A stretch of DNA of 64,000 bases from Candidatus Uabimicrobium amorphum (lineage in GTDB: Bacteria > Planctomycetota > Uabimicrobiia > Uabimicrobiales > Uabimicrobiaceae). Position 1 is the stretch's first letter. Each line of letters starts with the position of its first letter. The notes under the pieces were generated by a model. That model was given only the letters and a program-made list of their open reading frames with translations. It was not told the origin of the DNA and ran no database searches. The position numbers and the translations under genes are program-made. The stretch spans positions 7,144,501-7,208,500 of the forward strand of contig NZ_AP019860.1 in NCBI RefSeq assembly GCF_009002475.1, in the 5' to 3' direction. This document shows, piece after piece, positions 45,101-53,604 of the stretch.

Positions 45101-47186
45101 TTCTGTTGGTAAAGGTACACATCAAAAAATACAACTGTGGAGTACATCTTTAAAAGAAAGTATCACCCGAAGTGACTACCAAATAGGAAGTGTCGAACAA
45201 GTTACCTTTTCTCCTAATGGTAAAATAATCGCTACTTCTAGCGGACACACCATTTGTATTTGGGATAGAACTTCAGGGGAAAAAATGACTACGTTTACCA
45301 ATGAAAAGCGAGTGCGTACTCTAAAATTTGATCCACGTGGTCGCTATTTAATCTCTTCCTCAGGACAAAACCTATGTCTTTGGGACATAAAAACTGGGGA
45401 GAAGCAGCAAGAGCTATCAGGAAAACAGGGAATCATTTTATCGGTGGATTGTAGTCGTGATGGCGAAACGATCGTTGCTTGTTCTATAACAGGCCATTGT
45501 GGCATTTGGAATCTGCAAAATCCGAAAGAGTACAAAAAAATCACAGCGCATAGTGCTGCGGTGATTGGCGTGGAGTTATTGTCCAAAAATGTTTTTGCTA
45601 CCGCTTCGTATGATAAGAAGATTAAAGTATGGGATATTCACAAAGAGAAACCGCTTCGTGTCCTCAAAGGGCATACAAATTTAATATATGGTCTTTCTTA
45701 CAATCGCAAACGCGGTATACTTGCCTCGGCCGCTATTGACCGCACTATTCGCATTTGGAATCCAAAAACAGGAAAAGAGATCAAAACTCTTTTCATTGAT
45801 AAAATGGCATCGGATATTGATTTTTCACCTTCGGGAAAAAACATTGCTTTTGGTTGCTACGGGTACGATAATTCTATCAAAGTTTACGATGTTGACTTAG
45901 GAAAAAAAATACACACCTTTGAAGGGCATCAAGAAGAAGTACACAGTGTACGCTATAGTGAGGACGGAAAAATGTTGGCTTCCTGTTCTGGTGACCACAC
46001 TCTCAGATTATGGCGTGTTAGCGATAAGAAAAAATTTCGTCTTTTAGAAGGGCATAATAATAGTATTGCCCACATGTCACACTTTTCCAACAGAATCATT
46101 TCCGTAGGTGTGGATCAAAAAATTATCCACTGGAACGCAGATACGGGAAAGATATTGCAAACATTTGCGCAAAAAGAGTTGATGATTTCGACGAGCTGTA
46201 GCAATGACGAATCAATGCTTGCCGCGATCTCCATCAACGGCACCGTAATGATTTGGGATATCGCTAGCGGCAAAAAAATTCGCCATTTACGCAATAAAAA
46301 TTGGAACTTTCACAGCGTGATTTTTTCTCCGGATGACAAAAAGTTATTGTTGACAACTTACAACCCCGCTGTCATTCAAGTTGTCGAAATCAAAACAGGC
46401 AAGGTACAAAAGACGTTATCCAAACATAAAAATCGTATATCGCATATGACCTTTAACAAAGACGGCACCCTTCTCATTTCTGCAGACAACTCCGGACTCA
46501 TTTGTTTGTGGCAATACACAACAGGCAAAATTCTACAAACTTTTTCCGGACATAAAAATATAGTCAATCGAGCTGTTTTTAGTCCAGATGAAAAACAAAT
46601 CATCTCTGTATCCGATGATGAAACCATTCGTATATGGGATGTGGCGAGTGGTAAACAACAGCACATTTTACGTGGACACGAGGGAGCGGTAACTTCTGTC
46701 GTGTACCTATCTCAAAATGTCGTTGCTTCGGCCTCTGTCGATAAAACCATTCGCTTATGGAATTTGCATACGCAAAAGACTTCGCGTATACTGCGTGGAC
46801 ACAAAGATGCCGTGAGTGGTTTGGCACATATAAAAGCGACAAATACTCTTGCGTCATCATCGCTTGATGCGACCGTTCGTCTGTGGGATTTGCAAGAAGA
46901 AAAATTGGACAAAAAAAGCATCACTTCACATAACAAAAATACCGTCAAATTTTATGATACTGTCACCGGAGAGAGAATATATTTTACACGAGATATTCAT
47001 ATTTTTGAACACCTTCTCGATTGTTCCATATCATTTCGGCAAAAGATTCCACAGTGGTTATTTGAACTATATCTACAAAAAAAGACTCAGAAATTAACAC
47101 AACGTATATTTGGTTATAAGGTCAACAAAGAACTTGCCATCGAAAGACTGAAACCATTACATCTATGGCAATACAAAATAGAGTAG
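42183..47186 (+). CDS. Ser/Thr protein kinase with TPR, one TM helix and 21 WD40 repeats
   Basis: Seen: 1667 residues. TPR-like repeats fill residues about 1-90. The kinase domain starts near 175: glycine loop G186-G-M-G189, Lys in IALKGI, catalytic loop H307-N308-D309-LKPAN, DWG in place of DFG, GTPSYMPPEL. Asn replaces the Arg of HRD, so it is a non-RD kinase. A transmembrane helix lies near 580-600. I count 21 WD40 repeats (about 720-1575; for example SASRDKTIRIWDI), enough for three seven-bladed propellers. ATG at 42183 has AGGA upstream. The propellers lie beyond the helix, probably as a sensor or scaffold. Fifteen bases behind nagZ. Confidence 0.9.
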   Translation: MKIDNEQLDVLRRERDRYILQHKWRKALSVIEKMIAIQPSASCYTRCAMILTKLRNYDAAKKSLQQALDLNADYEKAKLLFAKLNEKSIRLEKAKTKSHSWDKEDVYKKWEKLQEVSPQQDTDKSFTMGMSLNSSPDADFTSEKTILYTQNQQNDDFTLGGGQSKSSGNSYPRIEHCAIDKKINSGGMGVIYRGIQTNLQREIALKGIQPQMAKHDHQKDKFISEAMVTAYLDHPNIIPVYEMGVGNDDELLLTMKLINGSSWHELLHPFTRSQREKADEYDLIAHLEILQNVCNAMAFAHNKGIVHNDLKPANIMVGEFGEVFVMDWGIAVDISEPPQENRRALHCKEVKFPMGTPSYMPPELARGKGKKIGPWTDVYLLGGILYEILMGKSPHKAKSLKESIHLSCNDMPAFDDNIPDEIREVCEKALQKDIGDRYQSINAFKKALQDFLQHRESVIITQQSQELLERCEKNIRESQLAKTPNIERNRVYDDFAKALAGFQQAMKLWGNNKDAARGQFAARFAYATAALQNRDLGLAEAQAREIEDPAKKQPLIQEIAIAKEKTLRSLRMAKVLRRSLIVAVLVIISTLTSGIWLINKSHNKTIQERERTESARRTAIARAQEIEKQKDINTTQRDRALVNLANIAMRRAQESLDDAQETGNSAHYAHCGVYAGLAFEYLHNVPGEQLLKDKSQELIRRALIHTPAIWQTPYIYKWTPTALAYSSDGKYLFSGAEDNTLRMWDVQTGKQLRIFDGHSQGVTAVLFIDDKHLISASRDKTIRIWDIQEKQATGVLEGHSAEVTGLAYENNRLVSTDKNKSIRIWNLQQKKLIRVFEQHEFAITTLATMGDAIAVNQQNDIYLWNMRSGKRRILKGHEKPITKLIRINEHTIASASQDHSIRIWNKDSDSVVLQGHKDIVNDIDYLSNHQQIVSLSADKTICFWDIQTQKLLRTLPTKTFSLIKVNPNGRTFVSVGKGTHQKIQLWSTSLKESITRSDYQIGSVEQVTFSPNGKIIATSSGHTICIWDRTSGEKMTTFTNEKRVRTLKFDPRGRYLISSSGQNLCLWDIKTGEKQQELSGKQGIILSVDCSRDGETIVACSITGHCGIWNLQNPKEYKKITAHSAAVIGVELLSKNVFATASYDKKIKVWDIHKEKPLRVLKGHTNLIYGLSYNRKRGILASAAIDRTIRIWNPKTGKEIKTLFIDKMASDIDFSPSGKNIAFGCYGYDNSIKVYDVDLGKKIHTFEGHQEEVHSVRYSEDGKMLASCSGDHTLRLWRVSDKKKFRLLEGHNNSIAHMSHFSNRIISVGVDQKIIHWNADTGKILQTFAQKELMISTSCSNDESMLAAISINGTVMIWDIASGKKIRHLRNKNWNFHSVIFSPDDKKLLLTTYNPAVIQVVEIKTGKVQKTLSKHKNRISHMTFNKDGTLLISADNSGLICLWQYTTGKILQTFSGHKNIVNRAVFSPDEKQIISVSDDETIRIWDVASGKQQHILRGHEGAVTSVVYLSQNVVASASVDKTIRLWNLHTQKTSRILRGHKDAVSGLAHIKATNTLASSSLDATVRLWDLQEEKLDKKSITSHNKNTVKFYDTVTGERIYFTRDIHIFEHLLDCSISFRQKIPQWLFELYLQKKTQKLTQRIFGYKVNKELAIERLKPLHLWQYKIE

Positions 47187-47192
47187 GTTACA

Positions 47193-48008
47193 ATGCATCT
47201 GATTGACAAAATAATCGAGCTTACACAACAAAAAATTCCTTTTGCTTGTATTCACATATATGAAAACAATTTACCGCAGCTTTCCTTAGGTATGTGTACT
47301 GTCATCACTCACGAAGACATTTTTTCGGTGATAGACGACGACAACATCAGCGGTTCACTAGCTCAGGCCGCACGTGACATACTAGAGGAAAATCATTCGT
47401 GCCAATTGAGCGTTTATCGAAAAAAAGAACTTATTCTCAAGGCTTTTGTCGAAGTATTTCCGCAACCACAACGATTGGTAATTTTAGGTGCTGGGCACAT
47501 TGCACAACCACTTTGCGATTTAGCGAAGATTATGAATTTCGATATCTATGTTGTTGATGATCGTCCCGACTACGCCAATAGTCAGCGTTTCCCACAAGCG
47601 AAGGTCATTGTGGGAGAGTTTGCCGAAGTTCTCAATGACTTTTCGAGTTCACCACATACATATTTCGTGCTCATCACTCGTGGGCACACTTTTGATAGCG
47701 CTTGTTTAAAAATACTCGTCAACAAACCATACGCTTATATTGGTATGGTAGGTAGCCTGCGACGTCTGCAGGGGGTTTTTAAACTTATGGAACGTCAAGG
47801 TTACTCAAAATCGATTCTGGATAAGATTCACGCTCCCATTGGTTTGCCGCTGGGAGGAGACAGTCCACAAGACATTGCGCTAAGTATTATGGCGGAAATT
47901 GTGAGTGTCCGAAATCGCGGACCGCTATGGGCACAAAATTTAAAAGAAGAATTTCGCGGCTTGAAAAAAAGCCAGGTATCCAAAAAAACTCTACACTGGG
48001 ACGAATAA
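47193..48008 (+). CDS. XdhC-family protein, Rossmann-type C-domain
   Basis: Seen: 271 residues. The C-terminal half has the XdhC_C features RLVILGAGHIAQPL, VVDDRPDYAN, LITRGHTFD, YIGMVGS and HAPIGLPLGGDSPQDIALS. The N-terminal 95 residues lack the usual SxGSTPRxxGAKM motif, which is instead found in the following separate gene. Family: XdhC proteins insert or protect the sulfurated molybdenum cofactor of xanthine dehydrogenase-type enzymes. No such enzyme is in the window. The stop overlaps the next ATG (TAATG). Confidence 0.85.
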   Translation: MHLIDKIIELTQQKIPFACIHIYENNLPQLSLGMCTVITHEDIFSVIDDDNISGSLAQAARDILEENHSCQLSVYRKKELILKAFVEVFPQPQRLVILGAGHIAQPLCDLAKIMNFDIYVVDDRPDYANSQRFPQAKVIVGEFAEVLNDFSSSPHTYFVLITRGHTFDSACLKILVNKPYAYIGMVGSLRRLQGVFKLMERQGYSKSILDKIHAPIGLPLGGDSPQDIALSIMAEIVSVRNRGPLWAQNLKEEFRGLKKSQVSKKTLHWDE

Positions 48009-48340
48009 TGGCTGAAGATTTGTATAAAAATGTACAAAAATACCGCAACGCTCACCTAGATTGTGTTATAATTACCATAGTTTCCGCCAGTGGCTCTACT
48101 CCACGGAAAACAGGAGCAAAAATGGTTATTTTCCCCAATGGAAAAACAGTGGGAACCATCGGCGGCGGATGTGTTGAATCGCAAATTCGCGAGGAGGCGT
48201 TAGATGTTCTTCTACAAACGCATCAAAGTTGCACAAAAACTTGTCACTTAAACGACAAAGTTGGTGTAGAAGATGGTGATATTTGCGGAGGAACTCTCAC
48301 CGTACTAATTGAATATATTGCAGGCAAAAACGAACTCTAA
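48008..48340 (+). CDS. stand-alone XdhC/CoxI N-terminal domain protein
   Basis: Seen: 110 residues from the ATG at 48008, which overlaps the previous stop. The motif SASGSTPRKTGAKMVIFPNG and GTIGGGCVESQIREEAL define the XdhC_CoxI domain. Together with the previous gene it supplies both halves of a normal XdhC protein, but in the reverse order and as two chains. This could be an old gene split or two cooperating paralogues. Probable role: molybdenum-cofactor handling. Confidence 0.88.
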   Translation: MAEDLYKNVQKYRNAHLDCVIITIVSASGSTPRKTGAKMVIFPNGKTVGTIGGGCVESQIREEALDVLLQTHQSCTKTCHLNDKVGVEDGDICGGTLTVLIEYIAGKNEL

Positions 48341-48366
48341 CAAACTTGGCGCGCCCAATTTAAAAT

Positions 48367-49047
48367 ATGTATAAAACAAACAATAATCGCAAAGCCATTG
48401 CTCTTGAAGCCGCAAAAATGTTACATTCTAATAAAGAACATGACTATTATATTGCGAAAAAAAGAGCGGCACAAAATTTAGGAATAAGTTTTTTCCACAA
48501 AGAAAATGTACCGTCAAACAAAGAAGTTCGTCATCAATTGCAACGACTGAGCTATTTGTATGAAAACCCGCAGCAAACGACAAACAAATACTGTGATTTC
48601 AAAATGCTACTACAACCCTTAGAAGAAATAAAGCATAGTATTTTTCATCCTGAAGGGGATATGTTGTATCACTCGCTACAAGTATTTGAACTCGCAAAAC
48701 AGTGGTATAGTTACGACGTAGAATTTTTGCAAGCGGCCCTGTTACATGATGTTGGCAAAGCCATAGATCCACAACACCATGCCGAAGTGGGAGCACATGC
48801 GTTAGAAAATTTAGTGTCAGAAAGAGTTTTTTTTCTCATTTGTCATCACACACAAGCGCAATTACTTGCCAAAGGGAAATTAGGTCACAAAGCAAAAGTG
48901 ATGTTAAAACAAAGTGAGTACTTTAGCGATCTACAAGAACTAAATGAATTGAACCAACAAGGTCGTGAACCTGGCGTGGAGGTATGTAGTTTAGATGAAG
49001 CTTTGTTATTTATTGAAAATACCGAACAAGAAATAGATGAGTGGTAA
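48367..49047 (+). CDS. HD-domain phosphohydrolase
   Basis: Seen: 226 residues. The HD motif ALLHDVGKA contains H127-D128, preceded by a metal His in LYHSLQVFELA, and followed by His in QHHAEVGAHAL and CHHTQA. These fit the metal-dependent HD superfamily that cleaves nucleotides or phosphate esters. The N-terminal 80 residues are helical and not recognised. Cytoplasmic. It lies 26 bases after the XdhC-type gene, and the next gene starts one base after its stop. Confidence 0.82.
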   Translation: MYKTNNNRKAIALEAAKMLHSNKEHDYYIAKKRAAQNLGISFFHKENVPSNKEVRHQLQRLSYLYENPQQTTNKYCDFKMLLQPLEEIKHSIFHPEGDMLYHSLQVFELAKQWYSYDVEFLQAALLHDVGKAIDPQHHAEVGAHALENLVSERVFFLICHHTQAQLLAKGKLGHKAKVMLKQSEYFSDLQELNELNQQGREPGVEVCSLDEALLFIENTEQEIDEW

Positions 49048-49048
49048 A

Positions 49049-49681
49049 ATGGATGAAAAAATAGGCAAACTCACTGCGATATACGAAACAATAGAACAGC
49101 AGGTCGATCAATTGCAGAAAAAGACCTGTGTATCCTGCATTGCCAACTGCGGTGCGTGTTGCAAACGTTTTGAACCATATATTTCGGTATTAGAAGCGGT
49201 TCCTCTGGCAAAATACTTGCGCGACAATCCACAAAAACACGAGCTATATAAAAAAAATGTCAAGCGCAACAAAGAGAAATGGTATGCTTGTCCGTTTTAC
49301 GACGACGAAAAACACTGTACAGTATATCCCATTCGTCCGCTCATTTGTCGTCTTTTTGGATTTTCAGCAAATCGCGACAGGTACAACAAAGTGACATTTT
49401 CCACCTGCTCAAAAATAGAACAAGAGATGCCCGAAAAAGTCAAAGTAGCGCGTGCGCTAACGCGCAGAGGGCTTGATGTCCCTATTTATCAAGACATAGC
49501 ACAACAAATACAAGAAATTGATTTCGACATGGCGACAGACTACCATCCTTTTTCGCGTAGCGTACAAATTGCTGTCGATAACTATGATAGTATCATGTCG
49601 GGAGAGTTTAACACAACCAAAACTTCGGGCAACTTTTCCGAGTTATTACGTCGCAAAATTCGCACAGGTGATTTTTTATAA
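49049..49681 (+). CDS. YkgJ-family cysteine-cluster protein
   Basis: Seen: 210 residues from the ATG at 49049. Eight cysteines in two groups, CVSCIANCGACCKRF and CPFYDDEKHCTVYPIRPLICRLFG, match the zinc/iron-chelating YkgJ (CxxCxxxCC ... C ... CxxYxxRPxxC) pattern. These proteins bind metal clusters; function is not established. The last base of its stop is the first base of the next ATG. Confidence 0.85.
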   Translation: MDEKIGKLTAIYETIEQQVDQLQKKTCVSCIANCGACCKRFEPYISVLEAVPLAKYLRDNPQKHELYKKNVKRNKEKWYACPFYDDEKHCTVYPIRPLICRLFGFSANRDRYNKVTFSTCSKIEQEMPEKVKVARALTRRGLDVPIYQDIAQQIQEIDFDMATDYHPFSRSVQIAVDNYDSIMSGEFNTTKTSGNFSELLRRKIRTGDFL

Positions 49682-51111
49682 TGCCCATAGATTTTACTCA
49701 ACTCACCTATAGCGCCATAACCGTACTTTTTAATGTTATTATTGTGGTATTTGGCGAATTTTTGTACTTGAAATGCCGCTGGCAGCACGAAAATGCGCGT
49801 AAATTTATTCACATAGGGGTATGCCACTGGTGGATTGTAACGAGTTTTTTAGTTGAGAGTCTTTACTATGCACTACTTCCCACCATATTGTTTACATTTC
49901 TCAATTACGCATCATACCGTTGGCAGCTAGTAAAAAGTATTGAGCGCCAAGGTGGCAAACAAGATTTAGGTACCGTCTATTATGCCTTGTCACTTTTTAT
50001 TTTAGTGTTAATGAGCTGGGAAAATTCTTATCGACAAAACGCCGCCCTTATTGCGATTTTAATTTTGGGGTATGGAGATGGTCTCGCGGCAATTACCGGA
50101 AAAAATTGGGGGCGCATTACATTTTCCATCATGGGTAGCACCAAGAGTATTGTCGGATGCACCACAATGTTCATCGCGAGTTGTAGCGCCGCGTATATTG
50201 TACTCAGGATAATGAATCATGATCATGCAATATACCTATCCATACAGTTGGCGATTGTGGCAACCCTATTAGAAGCTTTTACTCCTAAAGGATTCGATAA
50301 TTTAAGTGTGCCACTAATTACCTACGTTTTGGTTCTCTATCCACAATTTGTCCATGTGGCAATACTATCACTCTTTGCTGTGGCGATCGTTGCGTTAGCT
50401 CATCAGAAAAAATCATTGACAACAAGTGGAGCAATTGCGGCATTGATTGTTGGTAGTATAATTGCATTTTGCACACGGGAAGCAGGTCTTTGCGCATTGC
50501 TGCTATTTTTCGTTTCCTCTTCGCTCTTAAGTCATATCTGTAAAAAAGATAAGCGTGTATTTGACGAAAAATTTGCCAAAACAAGCCACCGCGATGCGTA
50601 CCAAGTCTTTGCAAATGGTGGGGTAGGCGTCATTTTTGCTTTCCTATATTTTCTTTATGGCGAAAATATGTTTTTCTATGCGGTAATCGCTAGTTTTGCT
50701 GCGGCAAATGCCGATACTTGGGCAACAGAGCTAGGGGTTCTCAACAAAGGAAAGCCGCTATGCCTTCGAAAACTATCTCGCGTGCCCAAAGGTACATCGG
50801 GAGCTGTCAGCGCTATGGGGTTCGCGTATTCATTTTTGGGTGCATTGTTCGTTGCCGTACCTGCGGTATACATATATGACAATAACAATCTACAAGCAAT
50901 GTTCATCATTAGCTGCGGCGGTTTATTAGGTAGTGTTGTTGATTCTCTTTGCGGAGCATTTTTACAAGCGGTGTATTGCAACGACAAGGGAGAAGAAACA
51001 GAAAAAGAACAGGAACAACTCATCAGAGGTTTTCGTTGGGTAAACAATGAGGTTGTCAATATTTTAGGGATTATTTTGGGGTCAATATTTGTTATATTAC
51101 TCTTGAGGTAA
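49681..51111 (+). CDS. isoprenol-kinase fusion: phytol/dolichol-kinase-like plus DUF92
   Basis: Seen: 476 mostly hydrophobic residues. The first half (HENARKFIHIGVCHWWI, GYGDGLAAITGKNWGR, STKSIVGCTTMF) matches CTP-dependent polyprenol kinases of the VTE5/SEC59 type. The second half (TTSGAIAALIVGSIIAF, SFAAANADTWATELGVL, RKLSRVPKGTSGAVS) matches DUF92/VTE6, the phytyl-phosphate kinase family. Joined, the chain could take an isoprenoid alcohol to the diphosphate in two steps in the inner membrane. The substrate (phytol, farnesol or other) is unknown. Overlaps the YkgJ gene by one base. Confidence 0.85.
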   Translation: MPIDFTQLTYSAITVLFNVIIVVFGEFLYLKCRWQHENARKFIHIGVCHWWIVTSFLVESLYYALLPTILFTFLNYASYRWQLVKSIERQGGKQDLGTVYYALSLFILVLMSWENSYRQNAALIAILILGYGDGLAAITGKNWGRITFSIMGSTKSIVGCTTMFIASCSAAYIVLRIMNHDHAIYLSIQLAIVATLLEAFTPKGFDNLSVPLITYVLVLYPQFVHVAILSLFAVAIVALAHQKKSLTTSGAIAALIVGSIIAFCTREAGLCALLLFFVSSSLLSHICKKDKRVFDEKFAKTSHRDAYQVFANGGVGVIFAFLYFLYGENMFFYAVIASFAAANADTWATELGVLNKGKPLCLRKLSRVPKGTSGAVSAMGFAYSFLGALFVAVPAVYIYDNNNLQAMFIISCGGLLGSVVDSLCGAFLQAVYCNDKGEETEKEQEQLIRGFRWVNNEVVNILGIILGSIFVILLLR

Positions 51112-51158
51112 ATGGAATATGACAAATGCAGGGAAGATTGGTTACATAGGGTAAAATT

Positions 51159-52514
51159 ATGGCTGTTTTAAGATTGAAAATTACAAGAGGTTTTAGCAAA
51201 GTCTTTGAAATAGATAGAAAACTTACTATTGGACGGCGCACAGGAAATGACATTGTTGTTTTAGACAAAGGAATTTCCCGCAATCATGCGTGTGTCTTTC
51301 CTGAGGGATCTGAGATCATCATTGAAGATCTCAATTCGAGTAATGGAGTTCAAGTCAATGGCGTTAAAATATCAAAACGCAAGGTTTTAGAAAATAAAGA
51401 TGTGATTGTCATTGGTCACAAACAACTGGTTTTCTCCACCGAGATTATCAAAAAACTCGATGTAAAAAAACTCGCTGAAACGCTAAAACAAGATCCATAT
51501 ATGGATCAAATAAAAAATGTGTATTTGATACTCAATAGTACGACACCTCGTGAATTTTCTTCATTTCGAGAAATGCGTAATACAATTGGCAAAATGCAAC
51601 AAATGATCAAAAGCCTCGAAAAAATAGTTACATCGGGGCAAAAAATACACGGCAAGAGCTCACAAGATATAGAAAATGCATTAGAGTTCCTCAAAAATCC
51701 AACGGTCAAGCAACAACGAAAAACCGCGGCAATGACTTTGAGCATTCGACGCTCTGACGAAGAAGTCAAATATTTGAAAAAACTGGGAAGTCAAATTGAA
51801 AGAACTTTGCATGAATACCTCATTGATGAAGTCATTATCACCAAAGAGGTGTTGTGGGATATTTTCAGTAGTTGTGGAATGACCGAAAAAGAAACCATCG
51901 CTGAACTGATCATGACGGGAAGTCTATCAGATAACTTCTTCAATTTGCTCAAAACCAGCCAAGAAGAAGCGGTAAAAGCAGGAGAAAATCCGGTAACGGA
52001 TGTTCTGAGCTTCTTCGACACCATGGACGATGAAATCATGAAAGAAGACACGGTCCAGGTTGCCGGAGCGGTCGTGGGAGAAATATCCGAAATTGAAAAA
52101 AATTACATTGAAGACGGGGATACCAGATTACAAAAAACAACAAAACGCCACATGCGCGGAGAGTTTGACTTATTGACACAAATAGCTTCACATTTATTGA
52201 CCAGTACCAATGTGTGCCAAGACTCTGTTCATGCATTAATGAGATTGTCGGCATATCATTTCGATGAAAGCTACATAAAAGAAACTCTGGAAGTGATTGG
52301 TAATGCCTTCTGTTGTCCGGACCACTTTGCAGGATACGATGAATTACAAGACGATCTCAAAAAGATCGATTTGGATATCGAAAATATCAAAGTAAAATTG
52401 CCGAGCAAGAGTGATGAAGATCTTTTCGAACTCTCGGAAAAAGTGAAGAGCCGTCTACTAGGACTATTTGTGAAATACCCTCATTTGGAGGAGTATGTGC
52501 CTTATACGGAATAA
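51159..52514 (+). CDS. FHA-domain protein with helical C-terminus
   Basis: Seen: 451 residues. Residues about 1-95 are an FHA domain: LTIGRRTGNDIVV, ISRNHACVF and LNSSNGVQVNG include the Arg, Ser/Asn and His residues that bind phosphothreonine. The rest (100-450) is predicted helical and charged, with no family I recognise. It would read phosphorylation by Ser/Thr kinases such as the one at 42183. Last gene of the + strand series; repeats follow. Confidence 0.88.
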   Translation: MAVLRLKITRGFSKVFEIDRKLTIGRRTGNDIVVLDKGISRNHACVFPEGSEIIIEDLNSSNGVQVNGVKISKRKVLENKDVIVIGHKQLVFSTEIIKKLDVKKLAETLKQDPYMDQIKNVYLILNSTTPREFSSFREMRNTIGKMQQMIKSLEKIVTSGQKIHGKSSQDIENALEFLKNPTVKQQRKTAAMTLSIRRSDEEVKYLKKLGSQIERTLHEYLIDEVIITKEVLWDIFSSCGMTEKETIAELIMTGSLSDNFFNLLKTSQEEAVKAGENPVTDVLSFFDTMDDEIMKEDTVQVAGAVVGEISEIEKNYIEDGDTRLQKTTKRHMRGEFDLLTQIASHLLTSTNVCQDSVHALMRLSAYHFDESYIKETLEVIGNAFCCPDHFAGYDELQDDLKKIDLDIENIKVKLPSKSDEDLFELSEKVKSRLLGLFVKYPHLEEYVPYTE

Positions 52515-52532
52515 ATTTGGGGAGCGGGATTT

Positions 52533-52660
52533 GGTGCAATACGTATAGAAATATGCTAGTAGTTGGTACCACAGGTTCGGTGCAATACGTATAGAAATAT
52601 GTTAGTAGTTGGTGCCCCCACAATCGGCGATAGCCGGCGGGAGGGCATCGCATACCAGAT
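52533..52660. repeat. interspersed palindromic element, copy 3 with duplicated arm
   Basis: A 38-base unit beginning GGTGCAATACGTATAG and ending TTGGTRCC occurs at 52533-52570 and 52579-52616. It is followed by GATAGCCGGCGGGAGGGCATCGCATACCAG. The same GTATAGAAATATGCTAGTA...GTGCC and GAGGGCATC-CATACCAG blocks bound the element at 25332. Confidence 0.75.
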
Positions 52661-52682
52661 AATTATTTCATCAGCATAAACG

Positions 52683-52718
52683 AAAATAAGCCTGCTAGTA
52701 AAATAGCAGGCTTATTTT
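52683..52718. terminator. bidirectional terminator
   Basis: AAAATAAGCCTGCTA and TAGCAGGCTTATTTT form a perfect 15-bp stem with loop GTAAAA, between the convergent FHA and Cys-rich genes. The A/T ends give T-runs on both strands. Confidence 0.92.
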
Positions 52719-52743
52719 ATTATGATAAATTGTACTCTACAAA

Positions 52744-53508
52744 CTACGCTTTATCACAGCATTTGTTTTCGCAACAAGCTGTTTCGTTTGCACACTTGCA
52801 TGCATCTTTGCATTCTTCACTGCAAGTACAACTGCCATCGCTGTCACATTTTCCACCACAGCAAGTTTTTGCACAATCACATGCATTCTTGCATTCTTCT
52901 TTGCAAGTACAACTACCATCACTGTCGCATTTTCCACCGCAACATTCTTTTGCTTCTTTGCAGCATTCTTTTGCACACTTGCATGCGTCCTTGCATTCAT
53001 CTTTGCAAGTACAACTGCCGTCACTGTCACATTTTCCGCCGCAACATTCTTTCGCTTCTTTGCAGCATTCTTTTGCACACTTGCATGCGTCCTTGCATTC
53101 ATCTTTGCAAGTACAACTGCCGTCACTGTCACATTTTCCGCCGCAGCATTCTTTCGCTTCTTTGCAGCATTCTTTTGCACACTTGCATGCGTCCTTGCAT
53201 TCATCTTTGCAAGTACAACTGCCATCACTGTCACATTTTCCGCCGCAGCATTCTTTCGCTTCTTTGCAGCACTCTTTTGCACACTTGCATGCGTCTTTGC
53301 ATTCTTCTTTGCAAGTACAACTGCCATCGCTGTCACATTTGCCATCACAGCAAGATTTTGATTCAAGGTTACACTCATCTTTACAACACTGTTGTTCACA
53401 AGAGCAAACGTTTTCGGCACATTGACCTTCACAACAATTATCGGCAAAAGCCAAAGGGGAAAATACAACAACGGCAACGATTAAAGTTAATGTAATGATA
53501 TTTTTCAT
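52744..53508 (-). CDS. secreted Cys-rich tandem-repeat protein, metallothionein-like
   Basis: Seen: 254 residues. A signal peptide (MKNIITLTLIVAVVVFSPLAFA) precedes a mature chain built from a 34-residue unit with ten Cys (CCGGKCDSDGSC, TCKDECKDACKC, AKECCKEAKE). Three full near-identical units are flanked by diverged partial ones, with an exact 102-base DNA period (52929, 53031, 53133, 53235). CxC, CC and Lys/Asp/Glu alternation resemble metallothioneins, but export is unusual for those. Alternatively it is a disulfide-rich structural protein. GGAGAA precedes the ATG. The neighbouring exported gene at 53605 also has CC pairs and a His cluster. Confidence 0.8.
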   Translation of the reverse strand: MKNIITLTLIVAVVVFSPLAFADNCCEGQCAENVCSCEQQCCKDECNLESKSCCDGKCDSDGSCTCKEECKDACKCAKECCKEAKECCGGKCDSDGSCTCKDECKDACKCAKECCKEAKECCGGKCDSDGSCTCKDECKDACKCAKECCKEAKECCGGKCDSDGSCTCKDECKDACKCAKECCKEAKECCGGKCDSDGSCTCKEECKNACDCAKTCCGGKCDSDGSCTCSEECKDACKCANETACCENKCCDKA

Positions 53509-53604
53509 TTTTGATTCTCCGAATGATATTTATAAATTTGTTTTTAATAGAAAATTACCCATAAGCCAAATAATGAGTAACGCAAATATAAATTCATTTG
53601 GATT

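Noticed and set aside
52533..52616. Two 38-base direct repeats resembling a minimal CRISPR
   Set aside because: Only two copies with an 8-base gap, no cas genes, and clear relation to the dispersed palindromic element.
52730..53425. Long + strand frame of about 231 codons rich in His, Ser, Leu and Phe repeats
   Set aside because: It is the exact antisense of the Cys-rich repeat gene; its regularity comes from the 102-base DNA period. The - strand frame has a ribosome site and signal peptide, this one has neither.
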